From Spirochaetota bacterium (lineage in GTDB: Bacteria; Spirochaetota; UBA4802; UBA5550), in contig QKCL01000007.1 in assembly GCA_003246895.1 (NCBI GenBank), positions 1 to 39,054 on the forward strand: 39,054 nucleotides of DNA, written 5' to 3'. Every line of letters begins with the position of its first letter. Position 1 is the stretch's first letter. Both the position numbers and the translations under genes were made by a program. Positions 27,139 to 35,493 of the stretch are shown here, one piece after another. The notes under the pieces were generated by a model. It had not been told where the DNA came from and made no database searches. It saw only the letters and a program-made list of their open reading frames with translations.

Positions 27139-30126
27139 ATGAGACTACTCTGTTCTGGATTAATAAAATTATTAATGGAAGCTGCAATACTTCTGGCCCT
27201 GACAGGGTGCGGGGGCAGTGTAGTCGGACCTGTTCAGAACTACAGTGAAAACAAGTCCCCAGAAGTTGTTGATTTTAAAAGCGACCTTGTTGTTACTACG
27301 GATCTTGTTCCGGGTGCTGTTGTGACCCTTACAGTTGAAACTACAGATCCGGAAAATGACAGCCTGAAATATGACTTTGCTTCAGATGACGGAAGTTTCG
27401 GCTCTGTTTCAACTGAGCCTGGAAAGGCCACCGTTGAATTTATAGTAGGGGCTGGCATAGTTTCGGGACAGACTCTTACAGTAACTGTCAGTGTAAGTGA
27501 CGGACATCTTAATGCAGTAAAAAAAACGCTCATTGTGGGAACTGCCAAGGACGGGCCCATGATAAGCCTTGTTGGTGTGATACCTGCTCTTATGCGTCCC
27601 TCGGGCCAGAGAACTTTCAGCTTCAGGGCATCGGAAACAGGTTTCTATCAGATACATGTCCTGCCATCGGGATATTCCGATTCCTCTATTGCATGGGACA
27701 GCGCACTTCCTCAAAGACTCTATTATGTGGGAGAGACAATTACAGTAACAGTGGACGGTTCAGGTGTTGGTGTGTCGACTGCGAGTGTAAAAAAGGACAG
27801 CAGCAGCAACAGGATAGCTGTAGTCTTTAAGAACGCAATGGGAGATGAATCCCACGGAAGTTTTGTCATCAATGAAGACAGCACTGCTCCCATTCTGAAT
27901 ATAACTTCTCCGTCGGAACTTGCATCGGGAACCGGTTCATATAATTCAACAGGGCCCTTTGCGGTAACATTTTTTTCCACAGATATGGATGACTCTTCTG
28001 GTGCGGGATACGGAGGGGTTCAGCTTAGTTATACGACAAACGGAGATGATCCTGATTTTTCCGGACACGGAACAGTTGTTGCAATGACTGAGGCCGGTGG
28101 TTCCTGGTCGGCAGGTGTTACCGTTGGGAGTACAGTGAAGGGGAGCTATGTTCTGAAGTATATCGCACGGGACGGTTTCGGAAATACCGGAGTGGTGGAA
28201 AGTGTGAATTTTAGTATTGTAACTGAAACAGTACCCCCGGCTAATGTTACAGGATTTACTGTCACCGGAAAAACAGACAATACCTTAACACTGCAGTGGA
28301 CTAATCCGGGAGATGCGGATTATGACCATTTGGAGATATCCATGGATCAGGCAAACCGTGACGGCATCACTTTATTTACAGTGGGCAAGGTAAGTGAAAC
28401 CTTTACCATTGAAAAACTGCATGACGGCACTTCCTATTCCTTAAGTGTAAGAACCTTTGATGAGAACGGAAACTATTCGGAGTGGTATACTCTCCTGCCC
28501 GAAACAACAGATACCCAGGTTCCGGGGAAACCGGAAATTACTGTTATGGAAATAACCGGCAGCAGTGTTACCTTTAAAATCATACCTGCATCCGATGATG
28601 ATCTTCAGTATACTAAATACAGTATGATTGACAATTACTATGTAAATGCACCAGTTGATGGGTTGGTGACTTTTTCAGACTATAGTCCGGGTGATACCGT
28701 TTCAATATATACAAAATCTGTGGATTATTCAGGCAATGAATCTGAGCCTGCAAACATAAATATTGTGCTGCCTTCGTCAGGTTCATATTCTGTGGCCGAT
28801 GGTAATCTGCATGTAATTTCTGACAGCTCTGGCAGTGATCTCGTCGAAATGGCGGACAAGATAAATTCAGGTGAATGGAACGACCATTATTTTATTGTCA
28901 CTTCAGATATTGACATGTCAGGGGTAACCGGGTTCAGTCCCATAGGATTATACACTCTGAAACCCTTCTCCGGTGAATTTAACGGGGGCGGCCATACAAT
29001 AAGCAATCTTACAATCTCTACTTCCGATGTCGCCGGTTTGTTTGGTTATATAAATGGAGCCATAATCACCGGTATTAATTTCAAGGACTGCAGTATATCA
29101 GGAAACAATCGTGTTGGTACCGTAGCAGGGTCGGCAGAGGGATCTTCCATAAGTGACTGTCATATTTCGTTCACCGGTTCTTCAGGTGTTAGCGGCGGAA
29201 ACAATATTGGAGGTATAGCCGGGTCATTATCGGGTTCAGATATCGCAAACTGCAGTGTTGCTTTTTCAGGCGGAGGCGGTGGAATGGTATATGCAGCAAA
29301 TCAGTACGCAGGTGGAATTGCCGGATATGTATATTCATCATCTGAAATTTCAAACTGCTATTTTTCAGGAATTGTCAGATCTGCAAGCCACTATGCCGGA
29401 GGAATATCAGGATTGTTAAACAGTTCTTCAGTGCAGAATGGAATTGTGAGGAATAGCACTATACTCGGCTATAATTATATCGGCGGTATAGTTGGGAAAG
29501 GGGACCTGTCAAATATAATGACATGCAGGTTTGATGGCTCAATTACAGGTACTGAGAATGTAGGCGGAATATGCGGCAGCCTGACCGGAATGAGCAATAG
29601 CAATTATTTAAGTATAAAAGAGTGCGGATTTGAAGGTGTAATTCACATAGCCGCCGGTTCTGTGAGTATAGGGGCAGTAGGCGGTATAGTCGGTTATGCA
29701 ACTTATGTAAATATTTCGAACAGTTACAGTACAGGTACAATAGACTACGTTGACAGTGCTGCTTCAAAAAATACAGGTGGAATTATAGGATACACTCCGG
29801 GTCTTTATTATGATATTTCATTTTCATATTCTGCGGGAATGATCAATGCAGCAGGTACAAATCGTGGTACAATGGTTGGAAATGATACATCATCAGTGAC
29901 CAATTTTGGTGCCTTTTTTGATAGCAGAATTGTTGTGGGTGCCGAGGTCTGGAACATTGCACCTGGAACAATGAAAACAACTGCAGAAATGAAAGCTGCC
30001 TTCGGTGCAATGAATGATTCGTTTCTCATGGGCAGCAGCTGGGGAATAGACCCGGACTCATCAATAAATGACGGTTATCCATATCTCAGAGTGCTTAAAA
30101 CACTTGAAGAAAATATTACTCCATGA
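27139..30126 (+). CDS. Large lipoprotein with Ig-like, fn3 and GLUG repeats (adhesin-like)
   Basis: 995 residues from ATG 27139, chosen because AGAAGGG lies six bases upstream and gives a clean signal MRLLCSGLIKLL...; lipid Cys C24 in ALTGC. Order: Ig-like module shared with the previous gene ('YDFASDDGSF'), a second beta module to about 245, a third Ig-like (250-365), an fn3 domain (about 366-455, 'PPANVTGFTVTG', 'TLQWTNPGDADYDHL', 'SYSLSVRTFDENGNYSEW'), an fn3-like second copy, then from about 585 a right-handed beta-helix with at least seven GLUG motifs (IGGIAG, AGGIAG, AGGISG, IGGIVG, VGGICG, VGGIVG, TGGIIG). GLUG repeats occur in surface adhesins. Ends at 30126 overlapping the last gene (ATGA). 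Confidence 0.88.
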   Translation: MRLLCSGLIKLLMEAAILLALTGCGGSVVGPVQNYSENKSPEVVDFKSDLVVTTDLVPGAVVTLTVETTDPENDSLKYDFASDDGSFGSVSTEPGKATVEFIVGAGIVSGQTLTVTVSVSDGHLNAVKKTLIVGTAKDGPMISLVGVIPALMRPSGQRTFSFRASETGFYQIHVLPSGYSDSSIAWDSALPQRLYYVGETITVTVDGSGVGVSTASVKKDSSSNRIAVVFKNAMGDESHGSFVINEDSTAPILNITSPSELASGTGSYNSTGPFAVTFFSTDMDDSSGAGYGGVQLSYTTNGDDPDFSGHGTVVAMTEAGGSWSAGVTVGSTVKGSYVLKYIARDGFGNTGVVESVNFSIVTETVPPANVTGFTVTGKTDNTLTLQWTNPGDADYDHLEISMDQANRDGITLFTVGKVSETFTIEKLHDGTSYSLSVRTFDENGNYSEWYTLLPETTDTQVPGKPEITVMEITGSSVTFKIIPASDDDLQYTKYSMIDNYYVNAPVDGLVTFSDYSPGDTVSIYTKSVDYSGNESEPANINIVLPSSGSYSVADGNLHVISDSSGSDLVEMADKINSGEWNDHYFIVTSDIDMSGVTGFSPIGLYTLKPFSGEFNGGGHTISNLTISTSDVAGLFGYINGAIITGINFKDCSISGNNRVGTVAGSAEGSSISDCHISFTGSSGVSGGNNIGGIAGSLSGSDIANCSVAFSGGGGGMVYAANQYAGGIAGYVYSSSEISNCYFSGIVRSASHYAGGISGLLNSSSVQNGIVRNSTILGYNYIGGIVGKGDLSNIMTCRFDGSITGTENVGGICGSLTGMSNSNYLSIKECGFEGVIHIAAGSVSIGAVGGIVGYATYVNISNSYSTGTIDYVDSAASKNTGGIIGYTPGLYYDISFSYSAGMINAAGTNRGTMVGNDTSSVTNFGAFFDSRIVVGAEVWNIAPGTMKTTAEMKAAFGAMNDSFLMGSSWGIDPDSSINDGYPYLRVLKTLEENITP

Positions 30127-31013
30127 TTTATTGTAACAGTTATATGCGGGATATTATGAGAAAAAGAAAAAGTTTATTATTTATTGCCATTGTTATTATG
30201 CTCCGGGCTGCTATTCCGGCAGGAGCGGAAATTATTCACCTGAAAGATGGTCAGGTGATCCGTGGTGAGATAGTCAAAAAGGGTGACGGCTACATTCAGG
30301 TGAAGACCAGATATCAGGTGCGTCTTGTGCGGAAAAGCAATATAGAAAGAATTGAAGAGGGCGGGAACAGCCTTCGTAAAATATACATGCTCACAAGGGA
30401 GGGAGTCGTTGTTAAGGGGTATCTGGTTGAGCAGGATTCACAGAGAGTAGTTTACAAAAAAAACGAAACCTCCGTTGAAAACAGCACCATGTCAAAACTG
30501 GATATTTTGAGAATGTCAGAGGAGGAGATAAGACCCGTTGACCTTGAGTTCGCATTTAAGCCGGGCATATTCTTCCCCTTTAACAGCGGCGGTGCAAACC
30601 TTGCCCCTTCAACTGCACTTATGGCAAACCTGAGCTTCAATTCGATAGTGGTGCCGGGGCTTCGGGCGGAAATTGACTCAGGCTTTACAAGAACTGAAAA
30701 CAGCGATGATCCGGAGAGGTATATGCAGGTTATTCCTGTCACTGTAAGCGGAATATACCCCCTCAGAATATCCCGTTCGTTCACATTTTCTCCGAGGCTG
30801 GGGGCAGGGATGTCAATGGTAGAGTACAACAGCGGGCAGGGGGAGGAACTTGACGGTCAGATTTTTACTCTGACTGCTGGTCTTAAATTTCAGTACAGCC
30901 TCATTCAGAGAAGATTTTTCATTGGAGTATTCTTTGATTACTACATGCTATGGGATTCCTCGGGTATGCTTCATACAGGTATAGGCGGAGTTGCCCTTTC
31001 ATACAGGCTGTAG
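30123..31013 (+). CDS. Outer-membrane beta-barrel protein with two N-terminal Sm/SH3-like motifs, copy 2
   Basis: 296 residues, paralogous to the second gene of the operon: same size, signal peptide ending 'PAGAEIIHLKDG', two copies of the motif ('IHLKDGQVIRGEIVKKGDG' ending 'KSNIERIEEG'; 'MLTREGVVVKGYLVEQDSQ' ending 'SKLDILRMS') and a C-terminal barrel with shared blocks: 'FPFNSGGANLAPS' against 'LPVDSGGADLEPS', 'QVIPVT', 'PRLGAGMSMVEYNSGQGE' against 'PRIGAGVGIMEFDTGEGE'. Ends VALSYRL. Starts inside the ATGA overlap, or at 30156 where the signal begins MRKRKSLLF. Its last 43 bases overlap the convergent EAL gene. Confidence 0.8.
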   Translation: MIYCNSYMRDIMRKRKSLLFIAIVIMLRAAIPAGAEIIHLKDGQVIRGEIVKKGDGYIQVKTRYQVRLVRKSNIERIEEGGNSLRKIYMLTREGVVVKGYLVEQDSQRVVYKKNETSVENSTMSKLDILRMSEEEIRPVDLEFAFKPGIFFPFNSGGANLAPSTALMANLSFNSIVVPGLRAEIDSGFTRTENSDDPERYMQVIPVTVSGIYPLRISRSFTFSPRLGAGMSMVEYNSGQGEELDGQIFTLTAGLKFQYSLIQRRFFIGVFFDYYMLWDSSGMLHTGIGGVALSYRL

Positions 31014-32872
31014 TGGCTTTCCATATCCGGATTCAGAGGGTTGAGGTCGGGGGATGGCTCTCCTACATAATACCCCTGTGAATAGTCAACATTCATGTTT
31101 TTCATGAGTGCGAGTATGTTCTCGTTTGAAACGAATTCACCAATTACTTCCATATTAAGCCTGTGCGCAAATGATACAATTGATTTTACTATTATTCTTG
31201 ATTCAATTTTATCCTCGATATTCTGAATAAGTGAACCGTCGATTTTTATGTAGTCAGCCTGGAGGTCAAGGAGATAGTTGAAGTTTGAATAACCGCTGCC
31301 GAAGTCATCAATCGCTATCTGCACACCGTATGATTTAAGGAACGATATTGCCCTGGTTACCTGTGTGTTTTTCATTATTGATTCGCTTTCAACAATTTCG
31401 AGAATCAGTCTTCCGGACATGGAGTAGTCCTTGATGTTTTTTATCAGGGTCCTCACAACGGATTCGTTGAGTAGTTCTGTGGTGGTAAAGTTAAGTGACA
31501 CCATTACACTCGTGTGCTGAAATTTTTTACAGACCTCTTCAATCATGATCTTTGCCAGTTTCGGATAGAGTTTGGCAGTAACAGCAATATGAAGAAATTT
31601 GTCAGGAGTCAGAATTTCACCGTTTCTTTTTTTTATCCGTATAAGGGCTTCGTATTTTTTGATTTCCCCGGTACGTGTATTTATTATGGGCTGGTAAAAG
31701 GGGATTATTCTGGAGTTCTCAATGGCATGACGTATCTCCTCCAGAATTTCTATGTTCTTTCTGTAGTTCTTTTTAAGTCTTGAACTGTGATTCTGTATGT
31801 GGTATCCGCATTGAACCTCTTTGGCCAGATTCCTGGACAGGTTTGCGCTTGCGATGAGATCACTGAATTTTCTGAATTTCAGGGCTACCCCGGCTCTCAT
31901 GGTAACAAAGAGGTCGTTTCCGTCAATGTAGTATGACTCCTGAGATACCCTTTCCAGAATTTTTTCCGTGAGCTTTATGACCCTCTTGTTTGAAATGTTT
32001 TTTACTACAATGATGAATTCGTCCGCATTGAGTTTGTAAAAATCCATGCCTTCATAAAGGAGGGGCTTTACTGCATCTGCGATTTTTCTTAAAAGCTTGT
32101 CCCCTGCCTTTTGTCCGTAGAGGCTGTTTATCTGTGTAAACGAGTTTACGTCGAGCATTATGGCTGAAAGCGTCCCTTCTGTTTTGTTTTCCATATCAGC
32201 CATGAGCCTGTTTCTGTTATGCAGCCCCGTGAGGTGGTCGTGGTAAAGTTCATGGAGGAGATTTTTTTCTCTTACCCTGATGACTTTTCTGTAATAACAG
32301 AAAGCAGCAAATATGGGAAGTATCAGCAGAGTGCCTGTTACTATTGATTTTATCAGGGATATTCTATTGAAGGATGAAATCCTCCAGTACCTGTAATCCG
32401 CAGCCACTATGATTCCATCTTTTACTGGTGAATATATTGATCTGTAGAATATTCCGTTTGCTGAATGTGTTTTGAATACAGGAATTTGTAAATCAGCTGT
32501 TTCATTGAAAACGTTACTGTCCTGGATGTATATTTTTTTTCCGGAGTCAGTATTTTCGCCGGAGAAAAGATAATCATATGTGCCGCCTTTTTTCTGAACA
32601 GCATAGATTCTTTCAATGCCCATGGATTCGGAAAATTCTTTTATTCTTCCGGAGTATATAGCGTTTAACTTTTCCATATTTTTTCGTGACATGAAATTTT
32701 CGGGCATTTTTTCAACGGACATGACAGCAGACTTCAGCAGTGCATCTATCCTTTCTGTTTCTCCTTTCATTGACTGCTTGTGAAACATCCAGGAAAGAGA
32801 CAGTACAGCTGCCGCATAGAATATGCTGACCATGACAAGGAGTTTCTTTTCTTTCTTTATCAACATTGACAT
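30971..32872 (-). CDS. Membrane GGDEF(degenerate)-EAL protein, likely c-di-GMP phosphodiesterase
   Basis: About 633 residues from ATG 32872; a TTG at 32902 is also in frame but neither has a good ribosome site. TM at about 22-40 and 184-202 (numbered from 32902) frame a periplasmic sensor. The GGDEF site reads NADEF (292-296), so cyclase activity is doubtful. The EAL half keeps the catalytic set: E418 in YEALIR, N471, E502, DDFGSGYS (532-539), K553 in YIKID and E589. 'QGYYVGEP' closes the domain. It therefore probably degrades c-di-GMP, with the GGDEF half perhaps a GTP sensor. Convergent with, and overlapping by 43 bases, the last gene of the surface operon. Confidence 0.9.
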   Translation of the reverse strand: MSMLIKKEKKLLVMVSIFYAAAVLSLSWMFHKQSMKGETERIDALLKSAVMSVEKMPENFMSRKNMEKLNAIYSGRIKEFSESMGIERIYAVQKKGGTYDYLFSGENTDSGKKIYIQDSNVFNETADLQIPVFKTHSANGIFYRSIYSPVKDGIIVAADYRYWRISSFNRISLIKSIVTGTLLILPIFAAFCYYRKVIRVREKNLLHELYHDHLTGLHNRNRLMADMENKTEGTLSAIMLDVNSFTQINSLYGQKAGDKLLRKIADAVKPLLYEGMDFYKLNADEFIIVVKNISNKRVIKLTEKILERVSQESYYIDGNDLFVTMRAGVALKFRKFSDLIASANLSRNLAKEVQCGYHIQNHSSRLKKNYRKNIEILEEIRHAIENSRIIPFYQPIINTRTGEIKKYEALIRIKKRNGEILTPDKFLHIAVTAKLYPKLAKIMIEEVCKKFQHTSVMVSLNFTTTELLNESVVRTLIKNIKDYSMSGRLILEIVESESIMKNTQVTRAISFLKSYGVQIAIDDFGSGYSNFNYLLDLQADYIKIDGSLIQNIEDKIESRIIVKSIVSFAHRLNMEVIGEFVSNENILALMKNMNVDYSQGYYVGEPSPDLNPLNPDMESHYSLYERATPPIPV

Positions 32873-33006
32873 TGTGAATATATAGCCCTTTTCAGGCTTC
32901 AAGTCTTAAAAAAAAAATTTAAATTTGCAGGTCAAATGGGTTTTATGTAAAATAAATGTTAAGAAATTGTTGTGTCGCTGCCATTTGTTGCATGAACCCG
33001 TACTTA

Positions 33007-33048
33007 AAAAAAGTGAATAGGGGTTTTAGTTCCCCTATTCACTTTTTT
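33007..33048 (-). terminator. Strong bidirectional rho-independent terminator
   Basis: A perfect 17-bp stem (33007-33023 with 33032-33048), core GTGAATAGGGG / CCCCTATTCAC with an 8-base loop. A-tract on the left arm and T-tract on the right give a T run on both strands. It ends the minus-strand PepSY gene 16 bases upstream and would block read-through either way. Confidence 0.93.
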
Positions 33049-33063
33049 AATGAAGAAGTTTTT

Positions 33064-33582
33064 TTAAAAAAATAAGAGCAGTAACATGGTTGCTGCAATG
33101 CCTGTACCGGAAAGCACCAGCCCGCGTTTAAAAAATCTGCTTCCAGGCCTGTACATCCAGAAGGACGATACTGCAAGAAAGAGAAGCAGTACTCCATATA
33201 AAGCGGCCAGTATATGAACCAGGTTTCCGCTGGACTGCATATGGAATCTGTTCATTTTTTCAATAATCGATGGGTATGAACTTATGACAGCAGAAGTTTC
33301 TCCATTCTTTATATTATAGGTTCCCCCATGAAAGTAGAGTATTCCGTTTTCTTTATTGATTATTTTCAGTTTTCTCATGCCCAGGGCCTTTCCCAGATCA
33401 TTCGGTGCCAGATTGGCCTGAAGAGTGATGTTAATTTTTTTTTCTAATCTCATGAAACCCCTGTCCCTGTAGATGAGAACAAGTCCACTCACACAGTAGA
33501 CTATTGTAAGTCCAATGAGCAGAAAACCGATGTCACGGTGCAGGGATCTCATGAGATTAGAAAGGTGTCTTTTTTCAGTCAT
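33064..33582 (-). CDS. PepSY-associated transmembrane protein
   Basis: 172 residues: TM helix at about 17-38 (LHRDIGFLLIGLTIVYCVSGLVL is the conserved R-x-L-H-x-x-x-G family segment), a periplasmic PepSY-like middle, and two C-terminal helices (about 118-141 and 152-171) with 'SFWMYRPG'. Related PepSY_TM proteins often sit beside siderophore or haem uptake genes and may act as ferric reductases or transport helpers; the present neighbour supports this but does not prove it. AAGGAATCTGGA precedes ATG 33582. The gene is separated by 120 bases and an AT-rich hairpin from the ABC ATPase gene, so may be a separate or read-through cistron. Confidence 0.78.
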   Translation of the reverse strand: MTEKRHLSNLMRSLHRDIGFLLIGLTIVYCVSGLVLIYRDRGFMRLEKKINITLQANLAPNDLGKALGMRKLKIINKENGILYFHGGTYNIKNGETSAVISSYPSIIEKMNRFHMQSSGNLVHILAALYGVLLLFLAVSSFWMYRPGSRFFKRGLVLSGTGIAATMLLLLFF

Positions 33583-33659
33583 TCCAGATTCCTTGTTTTT
33601 TTATACCGGTTTGACCTTCCCTGTTAAGGTTTGGTTCCGGCTCCGGGCATAAATGTTAA

Positions 33660-33680
33660 AAATTTTTAAAATAAAAATTT
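33660..33680 (-). terminator. AT-only inverted repeat 3' of the ABC importer ATPase gene
   Basis: AAATTTTTA (33660-33668) pairs with TAAAAATTT (33672-33680) around a 3-base loop. All A/T, so weak as RNA. Could reduce read-through from the importer into the PepSY gene or be a protein site. Confidence 0.3.
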
Positions 33681-33703
33681 CAGGCAGGAAACTTTCTGGG
33701 ATG

Positions 33704-34486
33704 TTATGACTTCTGGCAGACGGAATCGGGCAGGAAATATCTGCCGTGACAGTGATCTGTAAATACTCTGGCGTTTATGCTGAATACATCCTTTAAGAGT
33801 GCTTCTGTAATTATGAGTTCAGGGCTTCCGTCTGCAATGATACTGCCTTCTTTCATGACCACAATATTGTCAGAGTAACGGGCTGCCTGGTTTATATCGT
33901 GAAGTACCATAAGAACTGTTTTGCCAAGGCCTGTCTTGAGTTTCTCTATGAGTTCAAGCACATGGAGCTGATGGTTTATGTCGAGAAAGGTTGTGGGCTC
34001 ATCGAGTATTATGGTTTCTGATTCCTGTGCTATTGCCATGGCCAGTCTTGCGCGCTGGAACTCTCCTCCCGAAAGATTATTTGCCGGCCTTTCCCTGTAT
34101 CTGGTAAGTCCCACTGATTCGATTGCCCAGTCTACAATTTCATTGTCATGGGGTGTCATCTTTCCGCTGAACTTCAGGTGCGGGAAGCGTCCGTAACCTA
34201 CTATATCCCTCACTGTAAAACCTGGAACGGTTTTTGAAACCTGAGGCATGAACGTGATCATGCGGGCCAGTTCCTTTGCCCTTACGGTTTTGATTTCCCG
34301 GTCACCTACGCTTACTGTACCGGTTCTGGCCTTCAGGTTCCCTGTGAGAATCCGAAGCAGTGTAGATTTTCCTGAACCATTTGGCCCGATGATTGTTGTT
34401 GTTTTCTTTTCCGGAAGGGAGAAGTTCAGTTCCCTTATGACAAGTTCTTTCCCGTACCCTCCGGTGACACCCGTACATTTAAGCAT
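33704..34486 (-). CDS. Iron-siderophore/haem-type ABC importer ATPase (FecE-like)
   Basis: 260 residues from ATG 34486, preferred over a GTG at 34498 because GGAGGAGCAA lies directly upstream. Walker A GPNGSGKST, Q-loop 'FMPQ', signature LSGGE, Walker B IILDEPTT, H-loop 'LHDINQ' are all intact. The 'PHLKFSGKMTPHD' segment after 'VRDIVGYGRFP' is typical of FecE/FhuC/FepC ATPases. The gene overlaps the permease gene by 8 bases, so the operon runs binding protein, permease, ATPase. Substrate is likely an iron chelate, haem or cobalamin and cannot be told apart here. C-terminal 'CHGRYFLPDSVC' is a usual BtuD/FhuC-type tail. Confidence 0.9.
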   Translation of the reverse strand: MLKCTGVTGGYGKELVIRELNFSLPEKKTTTIIGPNGSGKSTLLRILTGNLKARTGTVSVGDREIKTVRAKELARMITFMPQVSKTVPGFTVRDIVGYGRFPHLKFSGKMTPHDNEIVDWAIESVGLTRYRERPANNLSGGEFQRARLAMAIAQESETIILDEPTTFLDINHQLHVLELIEKLKTGLGKTVLMVLHDINQAARYSDNIVVMKEGSIIADGSPELIITEALLKDVFSINARVFTDHCHGRYFLPDSVCQKS

Positions 34487-35480
34487 TTGCTCCTCCACGC
34501 CTGAGAAGGTAGAGGAAGAAGGGACCGCCCAGTGCAGCCATTATTACTCCAACTGGAAGTTCAACCGGGTCCAGAATCATGCGTGCAAATGTGTCACAGT
34601 AGACTATGAGTGCAATTCCGATGAATGCCGATGCAGGGAACAGGTACCTGTAGTCTGAACCTACAAACATGCGGGCAACATGGGGCACTATGAGTCCCAC
34701 AAATCCCAGCAGTCCAACAATGCTGACAGATGCTGCAGCAAGAACAGATGATATTGTAATGAGAACTATACGGGTTCCTTCCACATTGAGTCCGAGACTT
34801 TTTGCCGTTTCATCCCCCATCATCAGTATGTTAAGCCTCTTTGACATTAGGAGAGCGAGGCATGTTCCGGCAGCGGCATATGGGACGAGTATGGAAACAT
34901 GTTCCCATGACCGTGCCGCAAGGCCGCCTACCATGAAACCTATTACGTTCTGCACTCTGTCAGGGAAAAAAATCATGAGGGATTGTATTCCGGCGCCTAG
35001 AAATGCCGATACTCCAACACCTGTAAGTATTAGCCTGTGTGGGTCTGACCCGCCCTTCCAGGCTATTGTATAAATGATAACAGTGGTGGACATGGCCCCA
35101 AGAAATGAAAACGGAACCAGGAGTGAAATATTTTCAGGAAAAGCTATAAGAAGGAGAATTCCTGCAAAACCTGCTCCTGCTGATACACCAATAATGTTTG
35201 GGCTCGCAAGGGGGTTTCTCATGATTCCCTGGAGTATACCACCGGAGAGGGACAGGGACATGCCCACAAGGGCTGCAACAACAGTTCTCGGCAGGCGGAT
35301 GTTCCATATTATCTGTTCATCTATTCCGCTGCCGCTGCCTGTGAGAACATTAAGGATGTTTGACAGTGATATCTTCACGGATCCCATGGAGAGACTGAGC
35401 AGCAGAGAAACAACCGCAAGCAGGGCAAAGAGAATTATCAGTAGTCTTCGTTTTGAGTTTCTGTTCCGGGATTCTGTCAT
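34479..35480 (-). CDS. FecCD-family ABC importer permease
   Basis: 333 residues from ATG 35480, which fits family length; the longer frame to 35558 would overlap the binding-protein gene by 65 bases. About ten membrane helices with FecCD blocks 'RLPRTVVAALVGMSLSLSGG', 'QGIMRNPLASPNIIGVSAGA', 'LGFVGLIVPHVAR' and 'ELPVGVIMAALGGPFFLYLL'. The 'GLIVPHVAR' loop couples to the ATPase. Only one FecCD gene is present, so the channel is presumably a homodimer. Translational coupling to the ATPase by an 8-base overlap. Confidence 0.92.
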   Translation of the reverse strand: MTESRNRNSKRRLLIILFALLAVVSLLLSLSMGSVKISLSNILNVLTGSGSGIDEQIIWNIRLPRTVVAALVGMSLSLSGGILQGIMRNPLASPNIIGVSAGAGFAGILLLIAFPENISLLVPFSFLGAMSTTVIIYTIAWKGGSDPHRLILTGVGVSAFLGAGIQSLMIFFPDRVQNVIGFMVGGLAARSWEHVSILVPYAAAGTCLALLMSKRLNILMMGDETAKSLGLNVEGTRIVLITISSVLAAASVSIVGLLGFVGLIVPHVARMFVGSDYRYLFPASAFIGIALIVYCDTFARMILDPVELPVGVIMAALGGPFFLYLLRRGGANA

Positions 35481-35493
35481 TTCTGTCTGCCTG

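Noticed and set aside
27409-27714. Minus-strand ORFs inside the large lipoprotein gene
   Set aside because: Antisense shadows of a strongly supported gene, with no ribosome sites or recognisable motifs.
28890-29900. CRISPR or tandem DNA repeat in the GLUG region
   Set aside because: The repeats are at protein level only; the DNA copies differ and vary in length, and there are no direct repeats with spacers anywhere in the window.
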